In this document: in pieces, positions 55,405 through 61,814 of the stretch | Layout of the letters: each line of letters opens with the position of its first letter | How positions within the stretch are numbered: the stretch's first letter is position 1 | Assembly (NCBI GenBank): GCA_030154265.1 | Contig: JASKKH010000009.1 | Location: forward strand, 1-61,814 | Source: Clostridia bacterium | GTDB taxonomy: Bacteria; Bacillota; DSM-521; Neomoorellales; Neomoorellaceae | Reading direction: 5' to 3' | DNA: 61,814 bases | The notes under the pieces: model-generated | Seen by the model: only the letters and a program-made list of their open reading frames with translations | What the model was told of the DNA's origin: nothing | The model's database searches: none | Made by a program: the position numbers and the translations under genes

Positions 55405-56125
55405 CCCCTCTTTTTGGGTTAGGCTGTTTTATTTCGGCGTCTTTAGCAAACTTTCTGATAGAGTACTTAAGTGCGCTTTCCAGGTCCCTCTTTATAATAA
55501 CCATATTAAAATCGATGCCGAGTTTTACAAGGGTATGGGCTATCTCCGGCTTTATGCCCGTCAGAATAACATCGCTTCCAAGAAGTTTTACGGCGGAAAA
55601 CATTTCGATCAAAAATTCCCCGACAATCGTATCTATCATAGACACGCCAGTCACATCGACAATTACAACTTTAGCCCTGGTGTCAGCGATGCTTTCAAGA
55701 AGTTTTTCAGCCATGTTCTGCGCCCTCTGGCTGTCGAGTGTGCCAATCACAGGGGCAAGAAGCACATCCTGCCACAGCTGTATAATCGGGGTGGAAAGTT
55801 CAGCAAGGGTATCATGAAGTTCTGCTATCCTCACCTGATTTTCATCATTCTTTTTCCCGAGCACTTCTACGAGTGCCTTATAAACATCGACTGCGGGAAA
55901 ATTGTCTATCTTAGTATACAAAAGTCCTATGCCGTCTGACAGTTCCTTTTCGCTTATATGCTGCAGGAGATTGGAAACAGGTGCTTTTAATTCTTCTTTA
56001 AAATCCGTTTTTCCGCAAACTTCGGCAAAATCTATCAGGAAATCCTCCCACGCCTTCTTCTGTTCATCATCTTTTGCCAGTTCCTCCACAAGTTCGCCGA
56101 GTCTTGAAATTACAAAATCTTTCAT
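55388..56125 (-). CDS. rsbR: RsbR-like STAS sensor of a stressosome
   Basis: About 245 residues from MKDFVISRLGELVEEL (GGGAGG before ATG 56125); a longer in-frame extension to 56191 covers a repeated sequence and has no better site. N-terminal helical sensor (1-120, RsbRD-like with no heme histidine pattern that I can confirm), then STAS (about 130-240) with IVDVTGVSMIDTIVGEFLIE and TGIKPEIAHTLVKLG. It builds the stressosome core with RsbS. First gene of the operon that runs to 52770 or beyond. Confidence 0.92.
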   Translation of the reverse strand: MKDFVISRLGELVEELAKDDEQKKAWEDFLIDFAEVCGKTDFKEELKAPVSNLLQHISEKELSDGIGLLYTKIDNFPAVDVYKALVEVLGKKNDENQVRIAELHDTLAELSTPIIQLWQDVLLAPVIGTLDSQRAQNMAEKLLESIADTRAKVVIVDVTGVSMIDTIVGEFLIEMFSAVKLLGSDVILTGIKPEIAHTLVKLGIDFNMVIIKRDLESALKYSIRKFAKDAEIKQPNPKRGDADEN

Positions 56126-56157
56126 GATTAATGAAACCTCCCGTATTCGCAAAATGC

Positions 56158-56252
56158 GGTTGTATCTTTCCATTGTAATAATTCTACCCAACTACTTCTA
56201 TAAATTGTTGAGCAGGGAAGTGGGTTGTATCTTTCCATTGTAATAATTCTAC
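56158..56252. repeat. Direct repeat pair with CRISPR-like spacing
   Basis: A 30-base sequence beginning GGTTGTATCTTTCC and ending AATAATTCTAC is exact at 56158-56187 and 56223-56252, with a unique 35-base sequence between them. Repeat and spacer lengths fit a one-spacer CRISPR array, but no cas genes are in the window and it sits just upstream of rsbR, where a duplicated control site is also possible. Confidence 0.45.
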
Positions 56253-56314
56253 TGCATTTTTCACAAATATCAATCGTTTTTGTGTTTTTCATCATCTTTC
56301 TCGTTTAATCTACA

Positions 56315-56530
56315 CTATATGACCTCCCTCACCTCAACCCCAGCCTTCAAAACAAACACTACTTCTGCCAGCAATTTTACCCGTATTTGCTCCACCAGTG
56401 CCACAAATAAATCCTCGTCAAACTCTTTCACAACGTCCTGTACCCGAAGCAGCTTTTCAATCTCCCGAACCCTTGAAAGCATTTCTTTCCGCATGAGTTC
56501 TTCAATTTCCATTTGGTCATTTTCTATTTA
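56315..56530 (-). pseudogene. Serine recombinase, C-terminal remnant
   Basis: About 70 codons on the minus strand: EELMRKEMLSRVREIEKLL (coiled-coil) followed by FDEDLFVALVEQIRV and VFVLKAGVEVREVI, the C-terminal end of large serine recombinases. No catalytic or recombinase domain precedes. A leftover of an excised mobile element. Confidence 0.65.
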
Positions 56531-56820
56531 TAAAATAATTGACCTTTGGAGCATCCCTTGAAACAATCACGGTAGAACCGATGGCAGGGCAGTTCAATTC
56601 CCCCTGCATTTACAAGTGCTTGTTAAGACTGCTCCCCGGGCCTGATGGCAACCGCTTACGCGCGGATTGCACGCCCAAAAAGGTTCTCCCTTCAGCAAGG
56701 AGCTTCACACCAATCTCTTTGGGTGAGTGCTCATCGGCAAGGTTGCTGTTACACCAAGTCCCCAGGGATACTCCAAAATTTTGGTTCTATAAGTTTCATC
56801 CGAAAGGAGATGTTTATAAC

Positions 56821-57065
56821 ATGGCGCAATTAACAGCATTGGGAACAGAAATTGCTGTAATTAACCCCAAGGTTGTTGACGGGTTTAAAAGTATCTACAC
56901 AGATATGGCCAAGACAGATACCCTGGACGCCAGGGTTATTGCTGATTGCTTGCGGTTTGGCAAGTCCATCCAACACCACCTCCCGACATGAGGTTTGCCC
57001 CTTTGCAACGGCTAATCCGATTTCGTTATCACATGGTGAGTAACCTGACCAGGAAGAAGAATAGG
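56821..57065 (+). pseudogene. IS110-family transposase fragment
   Basis: MAQLTALGTEIAVINPKVVD and then DMAKTDTLDARVIADCLRFG match the DEDD catalytic domain of IS110 transposases (KTDxxDAxxIA). After about 56990 the frame changes and LQRLIRFRYHMVSNLTRKKN follows, the next conserved helix. Both the N-terminus and the C-terminal Ser-motif domain are absent. Confidence 0.75.
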
Positions 57066-57241
57066 ACACTTTTTTCATGTTTTCTTTTAATTCTGAGAAT
57101 ACAGATAAAGTCAGTTTGTCATTTATGATATTAACAATACTATTGCTTTTACCTTTCAGCACACTATTTACTTTGGCAATCAGTTGCTCATTTGAATTGA
57201 TTATTCCGCCCACGGCTTATTTCCCCCAGTATTATTTAAGT

Positions 57242-57430
57242 CTATTTCTTCCTAGGAGACTTGCATACTGTTCTACTATCAACCGGTTTCTCAGCTTCTT
57301 TGGATATGAACCATACCGACGCACGTTTAATTGCACCCTCTATTCGCCCTTCAGCACATAAAACCTGGACTCGCCTTACTGTTACACCCCTTTTTTCAGC
57401 CGCTTCCTGCGTAGTCATATATTCCATCAT
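57242..57430 (-). CDS. Small helix-turn-helix (excisionase-like) DNA-binding protein
   Basis: About 62 residues from MMEYMTTQEAAEKRGVTVRR; AAAGGTG lies about 12 nt upstream. TTQEAAEKRGVTVRRVQVLC is a MerR/excisionase helix-turn-helix, then the wing GRIEGAIKRASVWFI. Such proteins accompany integrative elements or toxin modules in clostridia. It is surrounded by element remnants and AT-rich DNA. Confidence 0.75.
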   Translation of the reverse strand: MMEYMTTQEAAEKRGVTVRRVQVLCAEGRIEGAIKRASVWFISKEAEKPVDSRTVCKSPRKK

Positions 57431-57442
57431 AATATATCGCAC

Positions 57443-57763
57443 CTTTCAACGGACATGTATACACAATATTTTATTCTTTGAAACGAATTTTTTGAGATAA
57501 TTTACAAAAAATGTAACTGCTAAATTCTATCAGGTCATGTTGTTTTTATTGCAAGTTAATATTTATCTAAGTCTTATTTTATTCTTACTTTTTTTGGAAA
57601 TAACAAGACAATTTATTGCTTTATGAATTAATGTGTTACTACATGAACAAATAGACAATAATCATCCAATTTTATCCATGTTAACTATTTCAAAACTTCT
57701 GTCCCATTGTTATTAATACTATACTTTTTTCAATAACCCTATATTATCTTAAAGTGTATAGTT
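57443..57763. other. AT-rich gap with no gene
   Basis: No ORF or clear hairpin. It lies between the helix-turn-helix gene, which may be promoted from here, and the ParA-like fragment. Confidence 0.5.
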
Positions 57764-58108
57764 CTATGGAGGCACCAAATTGTCACCCTCCCCGCGACAG
57801 TTGATTTTAAAGACAATGAAATTGCAATCCCAGTTAAAAACGGCTAAAGTATCAATGTATTTAACACCTTTACATTCATAACCATTCTCTGTTTTGATCA
57901 TTTCTCGATAATATGAACCAATCACATCTAAATGTTTATTCTTATTGAATTCCACATAATAGACTTTGGCTCCCATGGAGGCTAGAAAATTGGCCATATT
58001 AAAAGCAGTTGTTGTCGTTCCTGCTTTTGAAGAAACGCCAGCAACTGCTATTTGAACATTCTCGCATATAAATGAATATTGTTTTTTATTATCTCCATAA
58101 AAAGAGTC
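57764..58108 (-). pseudogene. ParA/MinD-like ATPase fragment of a conjugative element
   Basis: Minus strand reads NVQIAVAGVSSKAGTTTTAF with the deviant Walker A (KAGTTT), then FLASMGAKVYYVEFNKNKHL. This resembles the P-loop proteins encoded in clostridial integrative conjugative elements. The frame has no start codon (TGA at 58109-58111) and the product is short, so it is a remnant. Confidence 0.6.
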
Positions 58109-58121
58109 TCATAAAGACTCT
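58103..58121 (-). terminator. Terminator of the XRE-ImmA-PIN operon
   Basis: AGAGTCT (58103-58109)/AGACTCT (58115-58121), five-base loop; on the minus strand TTTTTAT follows immediately. It lies 3 bases beyond the PIN-like stop. Confidence 0.8.
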
Positions 58122-58123
58122 CA

Positions 58124-59050
58124 TCAATAAATAATTCTAAACTCGTTTTCACTAATCACCCTATCAACTAATTCTTCAGCTGTAAATGAGTCTTTTTCCT
58201 GCTTAATATCATACTCACTTACAAAATAAACATTAATATTACCATTTGAAGATTTGCTTATTATATCTATCATATCATTTCTATTGCTAATAATACCTTC
58301 TTTGTACATCTTATAAAGTAACGCTGCAGTTGTTAATTGATAAGGTTCACTTACATTATGGTGTTTTTTTATATATTCTTTTATACTTATCACTTGGTGC
58401 CTAATTCTAAGATCGTTACTAATCAATATGTATTTTTTACCTGAAGGAATTTTGGTAAGCACTATTATGCATATGAAGATTAATTCTTCTGCTAAACTAT
58501 CGCCCTCTTCTTTTAAAGATCTAGCATATCCAAAAAAATTACTATACAACTCAGTCTTTCCAGGCTCAAGACTTTTTAATTTATTGGCAACTCTCTTATC
58601 CATTGAATTTAAAACTTCATAAGTTTTTGTTTTGAATTTGCTTACTTCTTTTACTGCAAAACCAAGTAATTTATTCGCTTCTTCTATAGTGATATTTAAT
58701 ATTTTTTTCAAACAAGCAAGTATAATTTCTTCATTGAATAGCAAGATACATAATCCATTATCATATAATTCTTTTAAGAAATTGATTTGCACTTGATGTA
58801 ACTCAAACGAATTAGCTGTTAACTCCATTAAAACTGTTCTCGTAATAATTATAATAGCTGATTTACTTTTCAAAAATTCAATTATATAATATCTATTCTC
58901 AGTATTTGAATGATGTAGAATTGAACAGGTATCATAGAAAAAATATTTTTTTCCTTTAAAAAATGCATCAATAACCTCTTGTTTTTTATATATTAAATAG
59001 TTTTCAAAATCTTTAAAATTCGAAGGAACCTCCCTGTACTTTTTTGCCAT
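58124..59050 (-). CDS. PIN-like nuclease domain protein, candidate toxin
   Basis: 308 residues. KKYFFYDTCSILHHS (about 33-47) has the first PIN aspartate; TRTVLMELTANS (about 71-82) the conserved glutamate; KKYILISNDLRIRHQV (about 207-222) a later aspartate in a strand-turn, the order expected in PIN ribonucleases. Extra helices make it larger than VapC (about 130). It begins 1 base after the peptidase stop. As the last gene of an XRE-ImmA/IrrE operon it is most simply a toxin or effector; no experimental family comes to mind. Confidence 0.65.
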   Translation of the reverse strand: MAKKYREVPSNFKDFENYLIYKKQEVIDAFFKGKKYFFYDTCSILHHSNTENRYYIIEFLKSKSAIIIITRTVLMELTANSFELHQVQINFLKELYDNGLCILLFNEEIILACLKKILNITIEEANKLLGFAVKEVSKFKTKTYEVLNSMDKRVANKLKSLEPGKTELYSNFFGYARSLKEEGDSLAEELIFICIIVLTKIPSGKKYILISNDLRIRHQVISIKEYIKKHHNVSEPYQLTTAALLYKMYKEGIISNRNDMIDIISKSSNGNINVYFVSEYDIKQEKDSFTAEELVDRVISENEFRIIY

Positions 59051-59051
59051 T

Positions 59052-59846
59052 CTATTTTTCCAACCTTATTTTAGAATATAATATTTTAATACGTTCAATT
59101 ATTTTATTAAAATTATATTCAGATATTAACTGCTCTTGAATAAGTTGGGTTCCTTCATTGTTAAGCATTTCAAAAACAAAAGGCATTTCATCTTTTAATG
59201 ATGGCTTTAGTATTTCTTTATCCAGCCAAAGCTTATCAAACAATTTTTCTACATCATCATTATTATATTCTAGCAAATTTTTTACAGCATCTATTTCTTG
59301 CAATATATTTAATTCATACAGTCGTATTAGGACTGCAACAAATGTAGAACTAAAATAATTCATCAATTTTGCCACTATAATTTCGATAGAATTATTATCT
59401 TCTCTGTATAATTCATACATTTTTTTAAACTCGACTTCTGGCATTAACAAATTTGCAGCAAAAAGATTTGCCTTACCTTCATTATCATTAGAAGTATAAT
59501 CCTGATTTAAATGTACTTCCCTTTTCTCATTGATATAATCTGGAGTTCCATTCAAAATATGATAAATATCATGACAGAACGAAAAGTACATTTTATTCCT
59601 AGGTTGATTAGAGTTTAGTAACAAGTATTTACTATATCCTGTTTCTAAAAACACTGCACCAAATTCAGGATCATTCATTGGAATTTCAATAATAAAAACA
59701 TCTAATTTCCTTCCAATTTCTTTCATTATCTTAGGAATATCTCCATCCCATTGAACACGATCACGAAATATTTTTAGTGATTCTTTTACATCTTTTTCGT
59801 ATTTCCTATTTCTGATTATAATTTCTCTAAACCTCTTAAATTCCAT
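59052..59846 (-). CDS. ImmA/IrrE-family metallopeptidase
   Basis: 264 residues. FCHDIYHILNG (about 90-100) supplies an HxxxH zinc site (the glutamate of HExxH is aspartate here), and NEGKANLFAANLLMP (about 121-135) the third ligand region typical of the family. Members cleave repressors or antitoxins and free downstream genes. Its start overlaps the XRE gene by 11 bases and it is followed directly by the PIN-like gene. The HDxxH variant could lower catalysis. Confidence 0.82.
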   Translation of the reverse strand: MEFKRFREIIIRNRKYEKDVKESLKIFRDRVQWDGDIPKIMKEIGRKLDVFIIEIPMNDPEFGAVFLETGYSKYLLLNSNQPRNKMYFSFCHDIYHILNGTPDYINEKREVHLNQDYTSNDNEGKANLFAANLLMPEVEFKKMYELYREDNNSIEIIVAKLMNYFSSTFVAVLIRLYELNILQEIDAVKNLLEYNNDDVEKLFDKLWLDKEILKPSLKDEMPFVFEMLNNEGTQLIQEQLISEYNFNKIIERIKILYSKIRLEK

Positions 59847-60219
59847 AATCTAAAACCTCAAGAGCATCCTTTTTTAACTTCTTACGAATACCAAGAATCG
59901 CATCAATATGTTCAAGAAAATCAAAAACATTATTTGCTAGTTCTTTCTTACTTTCATCTGCGGTTCCCATATAAAATGCAATAGAAGTAGAATCTTTATA
60001 ATCTGTAGAGAATAAGTCTAAATTTTCTTGCATAAAATAACTTATGTCTTTACCGAGAACTTTCGAAATAGTATACATATCTTCATATAATATGTCTTGT
60101 TTTTTGTTTAAGAGACGAGAAAACTTATTCTTTTCTATACCAGTTTGTTTTATAATAAACGATTTTTTTATACCATAATGATTAATATACTTATTTAAAT
60201 TATTAATAAAGTCTCCCAT
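59836..60219 (-). CDS. XRE-family helix-turn-helix regulator
   Basis: 127 residues. HTH region KKSFIIKQTGIEKNKFSRLL (about 18-37) and ISKVLGKDISYFMQ; the C-terminal half is helical and acidic. AAGGAGG precedes ATG. It probably represses the operon and is the substrate of the adjacent peptidase, as in ImmR/ImmA of ICEBs1. First of three tightly packed genes. Confidence 0.85.
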   Translation of the reverse strand: MGDFINNLNKYINHYGIKKSFIIKQTGIEKNKFSRLLNKKQDILYEDMYTISKVLGKDISYFMQENLDLFSTDYKDSTSIAFYMGTADESKKELANNVFDFLEHIDAILGIRKKLKKDALEVLDYGI

Positions 60220-60416
60220 TAAAATCCCTCCTTCTAAATATATTATATCATAAAATGATATTTGTATTCAAATTTTCTAACATCATTAATCATTTAATCT
60301 TTTTCGTGCTATCTTTCCTAAAAGATTGTATCATTATTTGATACTAATTTCAACCTCTCATTATTCATATATTCAAAAAATCTCAAAAATGTTACTTAAA
60401 TAATTCACTTTGCGTT

Positions 60417-61402
60417 CTACCTTCCACCAGCAGTTCCCATATACTCAAACTTATATTCAGGAATTTCAAAGATCACATGCAGTCGTTTAGATCCGATCAT
60501 CACAAGGGCATTACCCTTTTTCTTACTGGCTAATAATTCTTCTTCAGCATCCGTAAGGTTATAAAGCTCCTTTGTTTCAAGAAGATTTTTACCATCACAT
60601 CCCATCAGAATTTTAAAGCATGGAATATCTAAAAGGGCTTGACCATACATTTTAATCTGCGGATCTAAAAAATCTCCAACACTATGAAAAATAATGACTA
60701 TACCAGCTTCATATTTTCTTGCTCGTTTTTCAACACTCCTAAGAAAAACAAGACTTTGGGGCACGCACATTGGGATCAATCATAAGATACGCCTCATCAC
60801 AAATTAATAAGACTCGCTCATTTCGCTCCTTACTCATCTGTTGCCAGCACCAGGTCAATAGATTGAAATATTGCGTTCTCTTAATGCTATCTGAAGTATT
60901 TTGAAGATAATGGGTATCTAAGCAAATGCATCTTGTATTTGTCTGAATAGTGCTATGACCATTCCAAAGAAAACTGTCTGAACCAAGAGCAATATCCTTA
61001 AGTAGTAAGGCCAAATCGGCATAAACATTTTGCTCTACTTCTTTTCTTGTTTTCTCTTTTTCTTCAGCTTTCTTTACAATAAGATCATATAAATCCTTGA
61101 ATATTGGAAATTCCTCATTTTAAGCTTTGATACATTAGTATTCCAAGTGATATTGAAATTGTGATAAAGCCAATGAGTGTATCTTTTAAGATCGCCTTTT
61201 GCATATCATTTAATGAAGGTAAATACAGACTAAAGAAAATCTCTAAGTTCTTGATATAAAGAGCCATATCTCCCATACCGTGTCCTTCATCTTTGTAAAT
61301 ATCATCATTTCCATCAACAGGAGTTGGCCGAATCTGTAAAGGATTAATCCTACCATTTGATCCACCACCTGCATTAATCCAAAATGTCTCTACTGCAAAC
61401 AC
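60417..61402 (-). pseudogene. VirB4-like conjugation ATPase, frameshifted C-terminal part
   Basis: Pieces in three frames: NAGGGSNGRINPLQIRPTP (61350 region), a shifted stretch near 61190-61130, then EEFPIFKDLYDLIVKKA, ALLLKDIALGSDSFLWNGHS, RVLLICDEAYLMIDPNV (Walker B DE), a one-base shift near 60765, and QSLVFLRSVEKRARKYEAG to MGTAGGR. The order is that of the VirB4/TrbE ATPase of Gram-positive conjugative elements. The N-terminal P-loop is missing; the fragment abuts the IS30 element at 61403-61420. Confidence 0.82.
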
Positions 61403-61420
61403 TTGTTTTTAGTAAACCAA

Positions 61421-61476
61421 AAACCGGCAATTCATCCCACCACCTTTAGAGGTGGGGGAATTCTTGCCGGAGTTTT
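61421..61476. repeat. Hairpin at the end of the IS30-like element
   Basis: AAACCGGCAATTC (61421-61433) pairs with GAATTCTTGCCGG (61458-61470) and an inner CCACC/GGTGG loop makes a long stem; on the minus strand it follows the transposase stop by about 20 bases and could terminate transcription. Confidence 0.55.
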
Positions 61477-61491
61477 GTTTAAGACGGTTTG

Positions 61492-61814
61492 TCAAACCAA
61501 GTGCGACAGTTCTTCCATAAATGTTTCAAATGAAGTTTTCCATCCTAAGCATTTCTTTGGACGGTTATTGATTAACATAAGGGAGTTCATTAGCTTTTCT
61601 TCTGTGACTTTTGTCAAATCTGATGCCTTGGGAAAGAACTCACGTAGGAGTCCATTGGAGTTCTCGTTGGTACCTCTTTGCTAAGAAGAATAAGGGTCTG
61701 CAAAGTAGATGTTGTTTCCTAGTTCAGATTCCATGTTTTCATAGAGGGCAAATTCTTTTCCTCTGTCAACAGTGGCTGTTTTAAATGCTGCAAGAGGGAG
61801 AGCTTTAGCCACCT
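61492..61814 (-). pseudogene. IS30-family transposase, C-terminal part with nonsense codon (partial)
   Basis: On the minus strand: ATVDRGKEFALYENMESELG with a DDE aspartate, FADPYSS, then TAG where tryptophan is expected (SSWQRG), then QRGTNENSNGLLREFFPK with the catalytic glutamate and RPKKCLGWKTSFETF. The gene runs off the window end. The in-frame stop shows this copy is dead unless translation reads through. Confidence 0.85.

Noticed and set aside
56158-56252. Annotating a CRISPR array
   Set aside because: Only two repeats and no cas genes; reported as a direct repeat with CRISPR-like spacing.
56830-57213. 127-codon minus-strand ORF
   Set aside because: Antisense to the IS110 fragment, which carries real catalytic motifs.
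1-61814. tRNA, rRNA or other standard RNA genes
   Set aside because: I found no cloverleaf with the conserved GTTCRANNC arm and no rRNA-like stretch.

Overview
The window looks like the chromosome of an anaerobic, spore-forming Firmicute (Clostridia; the Peptococcaceae/Moorella neighbourhood is my best guess, from gene content only). Supporting content: a Spo0E-like sporulation phosphatase, the oxygen-sensitive ribonucleotide reductase NrdD/NrdG, flavo-diiron and rubrerythrin proteins, clostridial-type aconitase, AT-rich DNA with strong AGGAGG ribosome sites, and a complete ectoine operon that points to a salt-exposed habitat.

Layout. 0-2.8 kb is mobile-element debris: the end of a DNA methyltransferase, a restriction-enzyme-like gene cut by a transposase remnant, and a decayed serine recombinase carrying an extra hairpin element. 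2.8-24.3 kb is mostly housekeeping: MscS channel, zinc uptake (zur-znuBCA) with two palindromic operators, ferrous iron uptake (feoA plus a two-gene feoB) with a DtxR-type regulator, an operon DUF503-trmL-nrdD-nrdG, aconitase, ferredoxin, nth, pckA, typA, and small metabolic enzymes. 24.4-26.8 kb is ectABC, in which ectA has no ordinary start codon. 27-31.5 kb holds a secreted GH26-like glycosidase, a Fic remnant and three tandem paralogues built of carboxypeptidase-regulatory-like domains. 31.8-34.2 kb is a minus-strand nuclease pair (RNase J-like metallo-beta-lactamase plus PD-(D/E)XK-like protein) with a small coupled ORF upstream.

34.4-38.3 kb is a more GC-rich oxygen/peroxide defence operon: rubredoxin, flavo-diiron protein FprA, a decayed superoxide dismutase, a four-module rubredoxin/flavin-reductase/rubredoxin/rubrerythrin fusion, and a rubrerythrin-like protein, preceded by a long palindrome. 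38.6-40.7 kb has a broken permease with a PadR fragment, and a type II/IV pseudopilin with a structured 5' leader.

40.9-56.1 kb is the most striking part: about 15 kb of minus-strand cyclic-di-GMP signalling. Its core is a stressosome module (RsbR, RsbS, RsbT and an RsbT-like kinase fused to an RsbX/SpoIIE-type phosphatase), translationally coupled to a GGDEF cyclase, then GGDEF-EAL, a small helical protein, a double-domain KaiC-like ATPase, a PocR-GAF-GGDEF protein and a GAF-HD-GYP phosphodiesterase. Two further large sensors (PAS-PAS-GAF-GGDEF-HD-GYP and REC-PAS-PAS-GGDEF) follow, with HsdR and chemoreceptor remnants between them. I infer a sensory hub in which stress sensing by the stressosome sets c-di-GMP levels. 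The KaiC-like ATPase embedded in it is the unusual part.

56.2-61.8 kb is again mobile-element territory, very AT-rich: a 30-bp repeat pair with CRISPR-like spacing, recombinase, IS110, ParA-like and VirB4 remnants of an integrative conjugative element, an IS30 transposase with a nonsense codon, and an intact tight operon XRE regulator - ImmA/IrrE peptidase - PIN-like nuclease that looks like a toxin-antitoxin or anti-phage cargo module.
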